Assembly (NCBI GenBank): GCA_030762895.1
Contig: CM061062.1
Location: 282,282,397 to 282,346,396, forward strand
DNA from: Sophora flavescens
Lineage: Eukaryota > Streptophyta > Magnoliopsida > Fabales > Fabaceae
DNA: 64,000 nucleotides
Reading direction: 5' to 3'
The notes under the pieces are model-generated. The model ran no database searches, had not been told where the DNA came from, and was given only the letters and a program-made list of their open reading frames with translations. A program made the translations under genes and the position numbers. Below, piece by piece: positions 48,181-60,088 of this stretch. Every line of letters begins with the position of its first letter. Positions within the stretch are counted from its first letter, which is position 1.

Positions 48181-48390
48181 AACGAATGTATCAACATGAA
48201 CATGAGTACCCTTTTCTAAACATGAGATCTCTCAAGGTCTCAACCCAATCGGAACCCACCAAAACATACTTACTTGTGTGTCAACACACATTGTTTCAAC
48301 CAAGAAACAATTCAAACAAGGTTCAACCAGAGATCACACAACAAAAACCTAACAGACCTATTCCCCAATGTTTCCCGAAAGACTCGACCA

Positions 48391-48402
48391 GCTCTGATAC
48401 CA
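48391..48402 (-). other. Primer binding site (tRNA-iMet)
   Basis: TGGTATCAGAGC on the minus strand, complementary to the 3' end of initiator tRNA-Met, five bases after the LTR end. The same site is at 40660-40671. Confidence 0.88.
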
Positions 48403-48406
48403 CTAA

Positions 48407-48950
48407 TGTGACACCCCATTTTCAGGGTATCACATTTACGTAACTTATTGCGGAAATACACTCAATAAAATAGTTTTGCTGGTTGCTTTCGGAAAATATA
48501 ATTTCCTAGTTATTAATCCCTTTCAACATTAGTGATAATTTTTTTTTCTTTTTCTTTTACTCCATATATAATCCAACACCATTAACATAGCATAAATAGG
48601 TATCATAAGAGTTTCACACTTAGACTTTCACATAACAAGTCCTCTCCAAAAGACTTAACATAAGAAAATAAAGACGTAATTGTAACGTAGCGGTAATCTG
48701 GAATTACAACTCAAAAGAATGACTTTCAATAGTCAAACATCCAGACTAACCAAGTACCACTACTTTATAAGACACCAAAAGTCCTATAGCTGGTCAGTAC
48801 TAATAATCACTGTTGGGAAGACCACCATAGTTCTCCCAACCTATCGAAATATCCGGTGAGGATACCTCTACTTCCGAATCTATGGAAGTATCAGAACATA
48901 TAAGTTCCTACTCTACAAGAAAATGGGTAAGAAATCAGAGAGGTGGTAAA
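48407..48950 (-). mobile_element. Truncated Tekay-like LTR 3
   Basis: TGTGACACCCC terminus next to the PBS, then a GCAAAACTATTTTATTGAG region and CGAAAGCAACCAGCAA as in the other LTRs. Its sequence is clearly different from LTR 1 and LTR 2. It is cut near 48900-48970, where Ogre gag sequence begins. Confidence 0.7.
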
Positions 48951-48963
48951 GATGTCTCCACGG

Positions 48964-50352
48964 TCAAAGTATGGTACGTACTTGGAGATACGGAGGTGGC
49001 TGGTAATATGGGGCGTATTGGGCTTGGAAGGCGGGTGTTTGGTTTGGTCTCCATTGGTTCGGTTTCTTCTGTTCAAAGGTTACTGCATGAGCTTCTCCCT
49101 CTTTCGTTTTCACAAACGAGACTTTCTTTGAGCCGTTCCCAACTGAAGTCTCGGTGATCTTGCCATTCCTCATTCCACTTTCAGTTCTCTCGCCAATGAT
49201 GACCATGTCAGAAAAATTTGACGACACACTTCCGATCATCCTATCATAGAAGGGCGACTGGAGTGTATCAATGAACATTGCTACGATTTCTTTCTCGGCT
49301 AAGGGGGGCTCTACCTAAGCAGCCAGTTCCCTCCATCATTGGGCATACTCTTTGAAAGTTTCTACGTCCCTTTTTGACATATTTTGGAGTTGCATCCTAT
49401 TGGGAGCCATGTCAACATTGTACTTGTACTGCTTCAGAAATGCATCTGCTAGATCTTTGAAGGATCGGATATGTGCCGGCTCGAGATGCGTATACCAATT
49501 TGAAGCTGCCCCAGTCAAACTGTCTTGGAAGAAGTGAATCAAGAGCTTATCATCTTGGGCATATGACGCCATCTTCCTAACATATATGGTCAAATGGTTT
49601 TTGGGACAGGTGGTTCCCCGATATTTGTCAAAATCGGGCACCTTAAATTTCGGCGGAATTACGACATTTGGCACCAGACAAAGTTCCGAGGCATCCCGAA
49701 GACCATAACTATTTACCCCTTCAATGGCCCGCAATCTTTCCTCTAGTACTTCCAGTTTTTCTTTAGATTGGGAATCCCCTCCCGACTGATTCACCAGAGT
49801 TTCTCCGTACATATTATGGGGAAATGAATATGGCATGGAGGGGGAACTGAAGTTTGGCATCATTTGAGCCCCCTGGGGTCCATAGTGTAGGGTGTATTGT
49901 GGGGGATTTGGATTGACAGAAGGTGTCACTATCGGGGTGTTACCATCTGTAGGGTTGACATTTTGTGCTTGCGGTATTTCGACAGCATTGGTGGGGATTT
50001 GTGTTTGAGTGATGTGTTCGGAGTTCTGAATGCCATCTTGTGGACTGGGGGCTGTTGGTGGTACATATCCACGAGGCAAACCGTATGGGGGATTGTTCGG
50101 GTCGAATGAAAAATGAGTTTGGTTGAGAGGCATCATGGCCCCTGGTTGGTTGAAGCCTTGAATAGGAATCTGAGAAAAACCGGACGGGATGAGAGGTGTG
50201 GCTGGCTGTCCTTCATTCGAGGCTGGAGGGTTCTCCTATGTGTTCTTCTCCTTCTGCATTTCTTGTAGGATCTCCATCATCTTAGCCATCTGATCCTTGA
50301 TTTGACTGACTTCATCCATGATCCCTTGAACTTCTTCTAGTTCATCCGCCAT
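48964..50352 (-). pseudogene. Ogre gag, with nonsense mutations
   Basis: Starts at the ATG at 50350-50352 (MADELEEVQGIMDEVSQIK). A proline/asparagine-rich stretch (NPPYGLPRGYVPPTAPSP) leads to the gag core: VPDFDKYRGTTCPKNHL, SYAQDDKLLIHFFQDSLTGA, LADAFLKQYKYN, and after two stops FIDTLQSPFYDRMIG and FSDMVIIGERTESGMRNGK. Three in-frame stops break it: one near 50240 and two near 49303-49320 in the conserved EYAQxWRELAAxV block, both explained by C-to-T changes. Frame is otherwise kept. The 3' end is lost at the junction with LTR 3. Confidence 0.87.
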
Positions 50353-51040
50353 GGCTCTTGCTTGTGATCGAGTGTGATAAGGGTGTCTTGGATCAATTGT
50401 TCAAAAACCACACTATTTTATTTAATTAAAGAAAGAATAAATGAATAAAATCAAAAGAAAGAGCATAAACCAATTCAACTCCATTTTTGAGAGGAAGACC
50501 GTTGCATACACTTATAGCAAGAATACTCATCCTGCAATCAAATCTAGTGGTATAATTCCCTCAAGCTTGACTGCAGTTGATGTCGAGTCCAAGGGAGAAT
50601 TCACTCCTCGATAGACCACATCTGTACTAGCAATGTTATTGTTTGATGATACCCATATTTTTACGCGGAAAACACATCGTTTTTAGGGTAAAAATATAGT
50701 TGATGAAGTATCTAAGGGAGAATTCACTCCTCGACAGATATCATCTGGAAAAAGAGAGAGCATTCCACAAAAATTTGATGAAAACTTCTATTTCATTGGA
50801 TGGATGTTGCAATACAAACATGAATCTTTGGTCAACTAGAAAAACAATACATCGAGAGTTTTCATATTTCTAACCCATCTTTGGGGACGTCAAAACACTA
50901 TTCCAAGAGCTTCATCTTCTTTTTCCTGAATCCCTTGCAAGCTTCCCAAAATGCTTGAAGAACTCAGTCACCTCTGGTGGTATCTGGAGGAAAGGGTTCT
51001 TGTAGACCTGAATTGATACTTCTTCAAATCGATCCACCAA
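50353..51040. other. Spacer between Ogre ORF1 and gag
   Basis: No coding frame. AAGGGAGAATTCACTCCTCG occurs twice about 120 bp apart (near 50590 and 50713). Confidence 0.6.
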
Positions 51041-52878
51041 CTAGGAAGTATGATATTGAATTCTACCAATCATGTCTTCATATTTTCTTCTCCATGCTTC
51101 CTTTTCATAGATCACATCCCTTATAACCAATTTCCACCCCTTTACCCATTCTGCGTGACATTGAGCTTCTCCTCTTTCATTTTCTTGCATTTTGGTCCTG
51201 AGCCAATTTTCCCTTTCATTAGCTTCTGCTAATAATTGACGATATCTGGCAGCTTCGTTCCATCCTCGATCAGAGTAAAGTTCGGTTTGGGCCAAGGATT
51301 CATGTAGAGATCCAACTCTCTCCTTTAGTATCTGTATTGTTTCGACATGAATCCCTACGTCCCACTCAAGCTCTTCTTTCTTCTTCAGAATTCTGACTAG
51401 CGTGTTTTCTTGACACTCCACCTTTGCTTGCAACTCTTGGATCACTGCTTCTTTTTCTTTTCTTGCCCTTTTCATGCGACTTGGGGCTTCGTAGGAATCA
51501 GCACATTCATTTCTCAAATTCTCGATCTGTAAATTCAGTTTTTGCACCTGGCTTTGGAGCTTGACGATAGTTACTTCTGCAACTTGGTTCTTTTCATCCG
51601 AAACCCCCATCTGAGCTTTTAGAATTTCAATTTTTTCAGCATTTGATCTTCTATAAGAGGATTGTTTTCAGCACTGGGTGGGGGTTCCGGTTTTGAAGGA
51701 CACCCCCTTCTTGCCTCTCTCCATGCTTCATATCTTTTTGTTCGAGCTATGATCCGCCTTCCTAACTCATCACGCCCTTTTATGTGAATATTGTTCCATG
51801 CTGACCTTATTTCCATTGTCTGACTCTTGATGCTTTCACATTCTTAATATAGGAAATATGCTCCACCAAGTAACTGTTTTGGGGGTTCATCTTGTGTCCA
51901 CCTGAGTTGGCACATTACTAGAGCTGGTGAATATGACACACATCCTCTGGGTCCCATCAATGGGACATTCGGGAAACTTCCACAACTGAATATAACTGAA
52001 TCTCCATTGTACCATGGGCACATCCATCTAAATGAACGTGAGTCGACCTGATCAAACTCTTGTTTCCATTCATATAGTTTGCATGACTTTAGCGGCATGC
52101 GAATGAATCCTTTCAATGGGTCATCCGTTCTATCAATTTTGTTTCCAGCATACAAGTGAGTCATAATCCAAACATATAACATTGGTGCACAGCATCGCAA
52201 CTTTCCTTGTTGATTCTGATGAGAAACTTGTAGTGAGAGAAAAGTGTCAGCTAGGATAACAGGGACTAAATTCACCCCATATTCCTCAACTCTGTAGAAG
52301 ACGTCCATGGCTGATCGATCAATCACATCCGGAATAAAGGGAAAAAGAACTAGTCCGTAGATAAGGAGAGCCAACAACCTATTAAAAAGAACCCATCATT
52401 GTTGTTGAGCCAACTCCATAAGGTAACCTTCCAAGAATCACCTCTTCAAGCCCGTAGTGTTTCCTTTTTCCACTTTATCCAATTGTTCCGGTTTAAGTTC
52501 CAACAGACTTGCTATCTTCCCATCTGCCACATATTGTCCATAATACAAATAGACAGGTGATTCCTTTTGGATAGGCAATCTCATCATGTAAGCATACTCC
52601 TCTATGGTGGGAGTTATATCTAGGTCAGGCAATTCAAAACATCTCAAAGTTGAGTTCCAATACTGAGCGAATGCACTTAGAGCGGGGGCATCCACCAGAA
52701 TACGTAATAGATCCAGTATCCTCCCGTACTTGTTGTTAAAGTTCGAACGTGCCTTTTCTGACATTTGTTGACTAATTTCCCATAAGCTCTGAACATCATT
52801 GAGTGTCACATCGATCTTGATGCTCTTCTTGGAACCGCTTGCATTGCTAGTACTCTTTCCGATGCTAGGTCCTTCCAT
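51041..52878 (-). pseudogene. Ogre ORF1, decayed
   Basis: Ogre elements carry an extra ORF between the LTR and gag, of uncertain function. Here it begins MEGPSIGKSTSNASG (52878), with LNDVQSLWEISQQMSEKARS, ELPDLDITPTIEEYAYMMRL and the motif block LLALLIYGLVLFPF, VDSRSFRWMCPWYN, then a charged, probably coiled-coil C-terminal part (QSQVQKLNLQIENLRNE, 51041-51610). Two stops near 52380-52440, one near 51844 and one frame change near 51615 break it; a single frame spans the first three breaks. The family resemblance (DUF7745-like plant domain) is from memory. Confidence 0.8.
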
Positions 52879-53836
52879 TCTTTGCTATAAGATTAATACT
52901 AAGGTCTTCCTGTCAAGAAACACAAATAAAGAAAAAATTAGAAATGAAACACATGAAAAAAATGCCCTACATGCTTCATGTTGCATGAGCCCCAGTAGGG
53001 TTGGGAACCCTATGTCGGGTATGCTGTCAATGCACTACCTTCGCTATGACACGCCGCTTATTAGAAGTGCAATAATATTCGAACATGTCATTCGGGCTTG
53101 GAGTGACGATGTGTCGCCCCCTTTTTCCTTTTTTAGGAAACTTCATAATAAATATGTATGTGCATGGCAATTTATGTTTATGATGCCAGAAAAAGAATGG
53201 AGAGAGAGAAAGAGTATGCTCCCTTTGTCCTAAATTGTGTAAAACTTAGGGTTGGACAAACCTGAGGTAATGACTCTAAACAGGTTGGCTACTAAGTTTG
53301 CTCTATCAGTGAAAATTAGGTAGGGTCTAGACTTCTAAAAGCCATGGTTCCCAGATTGTCTCTATCCCGAAAGATAAGGATCTGATTCATGGATCTAGTC
53401 ACAAGTACGGATAAACCCTCTCAATATGACCATCCCATGATATCGGGTACAACCTGAGTGGTGAATCAACAAATATCAGGGAGGTACGAGACCTCTTCAA
53501 TAACAATGTCGAGACACCGCCTAATCCTTGAGTTTTGAGCAAGCTCGGGTATAGAGCCAAAAGTGTGTGCAAGTTGTGATAGTGATGTGTGTGATGGGAG
53601 CACACAAACCTTCACAAAAACCTACTAAAATAAAACTACCCCAAACCTGCAAAATGAACAAACAACACAAATACAAAAGTTCTCTACCTTAAGGTTGCAA
53701 GAATATACAAAAGCAGTTATGAAAGCATTAAAAAAGAAATAAAACAAAAAAGGGTAAAACAAATATTTTCAAAGCTATTAAAAAAATAAGAAAAAAAAAT
53801 GGCACAACCAACTATGATAGGCCTGACTCTCAAAAT
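52879..53836. other. Ogre 5' leader, no gene
   Basis: Untranslated region between PBS and ORF1. Open stretches here (52799-53233 plus strand, 53399-53605 minus) have no recognisable content. Confidence 0.65.
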
Positions 53837-53854
53837 TCCCCAGTGGAGTCGCCA
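53837..53854 (-). other. Ogre primer binding site (tRNA-Arg)
   Basis: TGGCGACTCCACTGGGGA on the minus strand, the characteristic Ogre site complementary to tRNA-Arg, two bases from the LTR end. Confidence 0.9.
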
Positions 53855-53856
53855 GC

Positions 53857-56231
53857 TGTTGCGACTGTTCCGTCCGGGAGACACGAAAAGGGATAAAAAG
53901 TCATAGGAGTCGCCACCAATATTTTATTTAGGAAAAAAACATTGGAAAAACCATTTATTTTAAGGAAAAATGGTCTAAAAAAAGAGAGAGAGATGAGTCC
54001 GGGAGTCGGTTACGAGTAGGGAAGGTGTTAGCACCCCGCATCGCCCGTTTAAAAACGGTACCTCAAGTTAATTGTGCAAAAAAACATTTTAACAGACTTT
54101 TAAATATTTATTTTACCCCAAAAATTATTTACAAGAAAGAATTATTTTTAACTTTTAATATTTTAATATACTTTTTTTTTAAAATTTATTGTTTATAAAA
54201 AAACTAAATGAGGTTGAACATGGCACATGAGTCCACAGGGTAACCTCAAATCTAAGGGACTGAACATGGCACCGTGTCCATAGAGCATCCCTAAAAATAG
54301 AAAAGTTTAACTATTTTGATTAATTATTTTAACATAAAAAGAGACGCAAAAAAAGGAAAATTTAGTTTTGACCCGACAAGATGATTTATCTTGCTCCTAC
54401 GTATTCCCGGGTGCGATGGGAAACTCAAAGCCACGTAGTTCCTTTGAAAATGATTTGATTGGTTGATTGACGTTAATTTTTGATAAAGATTTGATTTTGT
54501 TTTGATTTTATTTTAAAAGAATATTTTATTTCAGAATAAATTCACTTTTGCATAGAGTCCAAGATAGCAGTGCTATACGATAAACCCTTACAATTCATAC
54601 AACACTTGAGGATGAAAAATCATACATCAATGTTGTAGATTGTTGCGTGAATTAAAAAGATTTATTTTTACAACAAAAAAAGAATTTTCTTTAAAAATGG
54701 GTTTCATTTGGGAAGGATTTTTATGATCAAAGAGTCAAAAAAATCTTAAAAAAGGGATTTATCATTTTACCTCTTTTTTTGAAAAAGGAATTTATAATAA
54801 AAAAGGGGACCCCTTTTTAGTTGAGGAACAAAGAAGTACCAAACTCCTCTTTTTTAAGAAAGAGATGATTTTTCATTTTTTTTATTACTTTTTTAAAAAA
54901 GACTTTTTTTACAAAGATTTTTTAGAAAAAAGATTTCATGCATAAAGCCCAAAAACAAAATGCTCAGACCCAAAGTAAGGCCCAAGAACCTCACATCCCA
55001 GACTTGCAAACAGTGAACACGTTAGCAAATAAATAAAAAGACCACAAAGAAGATAAAGAAGGGTCAGAGGACCTAATAGGAACGTAAGAAGTGAGAAAGG
55101 TTCTTGGTGGAGATGGTGGCAACGCAGCACCTCAGGAAAGGCGGTCGGACGCGAGCAGCGACGAGGTTGAAGGTCGCAAACGGCGGTGACTGGTGTGGGT
55201 CACGTAGGCGCGGTGGGGGAACGGTGGAGCTCGGATCAAACGCAGCAAGGACGCGATCTCTTCCCTCGCGCCGGCGATGACGGCTTCGAACGGCCTCCCG
55301 GCGGTGCAAGCGGCACGGTGGTCGCGGCTAAGCAAGCAGTGACCGGACGACAGCCCCTGGACGGCGCGTCTGCTGTGAGAGAGGGAAGAGAGGAGCTTGA
55401 AGGGATCAAAAGGAAGAAGGAGATGTGTGGGTTTGAGATGAGGGATGATGTTGGCTGGGTATGGGTAAGTATGGGTTTATGGTTTTTGTTTGGTTTTGAG
55501 TGAAGGAGGAAGAAAGGTTGGAGTGAAGAGGAAGATGGAGATGGGTTATGGGTAAGAGAAGTGAAACAGAGAAAAAGAGAAAGAAAGAGAGAAAAAGAAC
55601 AGAGAAAGGTATTTTTGTTTCTGATTTTCTGATTTTTTTTTTGTGTTTTGTTGTTGTTGGCTAGGTTGAAGAAGATGAAGGATGGGAGGAAGGAGATGAT
55701 GCAGGCACGAAGATGGAGAAACAGGGAATGTCCCTTTTGCTGTTTTTTTTTTCTTTCTGTTTCCCTCATGAAGCCCTTTTGTAATGGTTGTCCTCTATTT
55801 GTAGAAGGAGATGAACTCTGCTCATTGTCATTGGGACCTTGCAAACTTGAGTGTTGCAAGGGGTTACCATGCTCAGGTCATCTCTCCATTTCCATTTTTA
55901 GTGTCCCACTCCTCTGATCTAGGCAAAATACTCTTCCCAAGCTCTGAAGAATGCCCAAAATGGAAGCCTATGCTTGAGCCTGTGCATTGAAAGCTTGTAT
56001 GATGGAGAGAACACACTGGGCATTGAAAGCTTTTTTTTCATTTTGTTATTTTATTATTTTTTTATATACATATATTTTTTACTTGGGCTTGGATTCAAAA
56101 CAACTTGTAACAGAAACAAGTTGGGCTAATAACATAAACACATTTTTTTTATTTTTTCTGTATTTTCCATTTTTAATTTTGTAAATATTAATTAAAAGGA
56201 TAAAATACCCGGACAAAATTAGGTGTTCACA
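53857..56231 (-). mobile_element. Ogre 5' LTR
   Basis: 2375 bp from TGTGAACACC (56231 on the minus strand) to GTCGCAACA. Contains the conserved GTTACGAGTAGGGAAGGTGT block (about 54010) and a GC-rich section (55130-55390). Open stretches in that section (for example 55236-55859) are low-complexity. Confidence 0.88.
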
Positions 56232-56692
56232 CAATGTTATTGGAAAAGTAGAAAGATAATTGGTTGGATTGTTTGATTGTCTTGACTTTTGGAACACTTA
56301 CATTAAATAGATTTGAATTAATTGACTTTTACTTATATTTAAGTCCACAAAATATAAGTACTTTTTTTACTTGTAATTGAGTCCAGAGGAGTACTTCACA
56401 CAAAAGAATAAATTATCATATAATTTTTTTTCCTTCAAAATTATCATATAATTTAAATCATTGTCTAAATTAGAAATGAAATATATTTTAAGGATAAATT
56501 TTATTTGAGAATGTGAACAACTTTATAATAAATGTTTAAAAATAACTAATAAGAAATAAAATGCTAGACCCTTAACAACTCACCATACTAAAAAAAATAG
56601 CATAATTATATTGATCTCTCTTAACGCTTGACTTAATTATATCCGATACTCTTCTTATTTCAAAAGTTACACTAACACCCATTAAACCTTAA
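56232..56692. other. Unit C start: right half of Stowaway-like MITE and flank
   Basis: Collinear with 12512-12978 of unit A. The MITE right end is at 56391. No gene. Confidence 0.75.
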
Positions 56693-59412
56693 GTGTGTGT
56701 TTGGATGGGGTATTTCAAAATTCCAAGGAATTTGAAATACAAGGCAATTGAATTACTTCATTTGAATTCCTTTCATTTTGAAAATACTTTGTTTGGATAG
56801 AGTAATTCAAATACCTTGTATTTCAAATTCTTTGTTTGGATAAAGCAATTTAATTACCTTCAATTATTAAATATCATTTTTGAATATTTATTTAAAAAAT
56901 TGGAATTTCAATATAAAATATGACAAATAATTAAACATTAGTCAATTTTTAAATAAAAAATTTTTTAAAAAATCTAAAAATAATTAAAAATGATCTAAAA
57001 AATTAAAAATTAGACAATTTGTAAAAATATAATTAATTATATCATTTTCACTGAATTCTTTATATGGAACATAATTTGGACCAAAAAGCAGATGAAAAAT
57101 GGTAGAAGATATGTAAAGAACAATACTTGTTATCCTTCCCTAGAAGCTACAAATACTCAACCAACGGGTTTTGTTGTTAATATTTTTTTGCTGCAACATG
57201 ATAATGATACAATACGAGTGGATTTCAGATTTGAGCTCAAAAACCACACTTGAGTTGAGATTATATATGAACTACAAATACAATGAGTCGTTTCTTCTTA
57301 GTTCAATACTTTCCATGCCACTACTCTTTTATAGGAGACTGGCCTCCCCATGGAAAAGTAAATACTTCATTGGATATAAATAAAACCCTGCACCAAAATA
57401 ATAACATCTTTAGAAAGTGAAGGCCAACTGCTTGGAGTAATGAATAATGAACATATTTGAGATAGCCAACACTTTTAACTCCGGAAAAATGGAGATCTTA
57501 CAGAGCTTTGCTTGTTTTTGAGTAAAAATGAACTAATATTCGATAATGCAATTGAGTGAGCTAGCTTTATATTGATAAAAATCAACTAATAATATCAATT
57601 TATCATTCTTTTATTGATATTCTATTCAGGAGAAATATTGAAATAGAAAAATACATTGATAAATATATTGCTACACAATGTGTTCCAAACAGCACACAGC
57701 ACATATCAATGTACGATAATGAAATTCCAGCTATGTTATTCATCTTCTATGTGAAGTATGCCAAGCATGGAAAATAGGTTACATCTATGATAGCAAACAT
57801 AGCAAGTAAAAATAAGAACCAATCAATATAAATCCTTCAAAGTTAATGGCATGTCAACACTAAGCTCTAGAAATGAAACATGCTGGTAATAAACATATAA
57901 GAATACAGATAAAGAGGAGTGCATTCACAGTAACAATAAACAAAAGGTAGAAGATGTATCATTTCTTCCACATAGAGAAACAAAAAGAAAACCTGCATAC
58001 AATAAGAAAACAGACTTCAGTACTATACTACTAGTAACATGACACATTAAGCAGAACCACCAAAATCATATAAATACCTATATACCAGCAAAACCGATTT
58101 TTTTTTGTTTTGTTTACAATACTTCAACTTTTGCACTTTGTAGTCAATTCCCTTATTCAAGACAGAACAGACAGCTCAAGGTAAACACTAAACAGTGTCT
58201 AAATTCTGTCTTATATGAGTCAAGGTTCTAAATTGCAGACCGCATCACTTGATCTATCCTTCCCCCATAACTTCAGTAATGATAATTTCAATCTATCCTG
58301 CCTAATTTAACTTGTCTCTTCCAAGTTCATACATCTAAAGAGTAAGTAATAATACCTGGCAGCCTGGTATAAGATCTGGTGAGTTAGCAGCACCAAGCTT
58401 GCTAGTCAACTTGTCTTCAAGCCCTCAATTTCTGCACACAATATTAAAACAAACCATGTGAATAAAACTGGTGTAGCACCTAATAAGCAAGAACAAAGAT
58501 ATCTTTTGAGCAAGCCATTAGTAATGAATCTCAAATAATGAAGGCTAATCCACACTATAAATGCACAATATTCAAGATTTATACCTCTAACTAGCACCAA
58601 GCCACCAACTCTTCAATTATTATCTCTCTCTCTGATATGCATTTCCACAAACACACGGTGCTTGCTACCGAGCTTTAACTCAAACCCATCAAAAGGTGAA
58701 AACATACCCCCAATAACCTAATCCGAGATTATCACCCACATATACAAAACAAAGAAACAAAAGATTGAAGATATATTATAATTTTTATCTATATCAAACT
58801 TTGTAGTTCTCATCACTCTGTACTGCTTCATAAACAAACTGAAGATTGATTGGTGTGAATTAATCCCATGAATTAGAGAAAAAGCAGGAAGTCATTGGAA
58901 ATAGAATTGAAGAATCGGTTGTGTATAGAGAGAGAACAGAAGGAAGATCACTACTTACCTTTTGAGGATCGAAATGGAGAAGGGGGAAGAGATTTGATCT
59001 TAGGATCCGAAATGGAGAAGTCATGAATCGCCATGAACGAAAGATTGAGAGAGAGAGACTTCGAATCTAGAACAGAGAAAAAGAGATTTGATGTAGAAGC
59101 CATGAGCAGGGTTTGATGTGGTTGCTCAAATTTGGAACGATGGAGCTCGAAATTTCCGCCATGAACAGTCTCGGAGTTCATTCTCGGGAGCGAGGACCTG
59201 GGTTGGAGAAAAGGAAAGGAATTTCAGAATTCCACCTATTTTGGTGGGATTTCAAATACTCTGATTTACATGAGATAAAATACCTGATAAAATTACCTAG
59301 AATTTATAAAATACCTTGGGTTGTTATCCAAACGATATATTTTAGGATTAGGAATTTTAATTACCCTCCTAAAATACTTCACCCTCTAAAAATGCTCCAT
59401 CCAAACATACCC
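56693..59412. mobile_element. PIF/Harbinger-like element, unit C
   Basis: 2720 bp with the same termini and TAA flanks as in unit A. It holds the exon-like segment (58959-59181) with its donor. Small indels only relative to unit A. Confidence 0.65.
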
Positions 59413-59776
59413 TAAGATTAATTTATCATTACATTTATCTCATGAAGATGGGTGATTGTAATTACACTACCATCCCCTTAAAGAAGGTAACTTCACAAAC
59501 TTGGTATAACTTTTGAAAATAGGTGGGATGCCGAGTGTAATTAAACTTTCTCATAAGAGAAAAGTGGAAATTTCCCTAAAATAATTGGTACAGTGTAATT
59601 CTCAATTTCAAGGCTAAAATTTTAATTAGTTGACTCTAAACTAAACTACTGAAGTGTCCATAAATGATTGGTTGATTGAGAAGCTAGGAACAGAAACACA
59701 GGAAGTATGAGAGTTCTCCACAGATTTTGACATTCACCAATCAATTCTGTAGCTGAAGGAAGATCAGACACCAATA
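59413..59776. other. Upstream region of AHP fragment C, TATA region deleted
   Basis: Collinear with 15678-16124 except that about 75 bp with the TATA box is missing between CAGGAAG and TATGAGAG (59700-59707). Confidence 0.65.
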
Positions 59777-60088
59777 ATGGATAATGTGATTCAGTTGCAA
59801 AGCCAGGTGGTTGAGTACACTTCCTCCTTGTTTCAAGAGGTAATTAACAATGCTATACAATTACCAATATACATTAAGGGAAGTCTCATAAGCTATGTAT
59901 CTTTCTTGTATTAGTTTTCTCTTTTGTCCCTCTAACTTATGTGTTCTCTTTGGAAAGGGATTCCTAGATGATCAATTTAACCAGCTTCAGCACCTTCAAG
60001 ATGAAAGCAACCCCTATTTTGTGGTTGAAGTGGTGACACTCTTCTTTGAGGATGCAGAGAGACTCCTAAATGAGCTGCAAAAAGCACT
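59777..60088 (+). pseudogene. Histidine-containing phosphotransfer protein (AHP-type), 5' fragment, copy C
   Basis: Same two exons as 16125-16436: exon 1 59777-59839, exon 2 59958-60088, with identical splice sites. Only a few residues differ (for example ERLLNELQKAL here against KRLLNELQKAL in copy A; the glutamate is the usual AHP residue, so this copy is closer to the family). As in copy A the histidine exon is missing and an LTR follows in intron 2. Unlike copy A the upstream TATA box is deleted, so this copy is less likely to be transcribed. Confidence 0.85.

Larger units (their letters stand above)
44996..48406 (-). mobile_element. Decayed, rearranged Tekay-like internal region
   Basis: From PBS (48391-48402) to purine tract (44996-45010) on the minus strand. 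Order along the minus strand is: reverse transcriptase remnant, gag with zinc knuckles, protease remnant, integrase remnant. Reverse transcriptase, RNase H and most of integrase are missing from their normal place. Confidence 0.8.
48951..56231 (-). mobile_element. Ogre-type retrotransposon, 5' part
   Basis: Minus-strand order: LTR (56231-53857), PBS (53854-53837), leader, ORF1, spacer, gag. It is truncated within gag at about 48960 by the Tekay-like LTR 3; protease, pol and the 3' LTR are absent. The LTR start abuts the half MITE of unit C at 56232, so the Ogre inserted into that MITE. Confidence 0.85.

Noticed and set aside
35701..48406. New multi-gene system in the long block with few frames
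   Set aside because: All recognisable pieces are Ty3/gypsy gag, protease, reverse transcriptase and integrase remnants between LTRs.
55236..55859. 207-codon frame in the Ogre LTR
   Set aside because: Low-complexity, mostly poly-Lys/Phe/Ser from the AT-rich and CpG-rich LTR; lies across LTR sequence with no matching motif.
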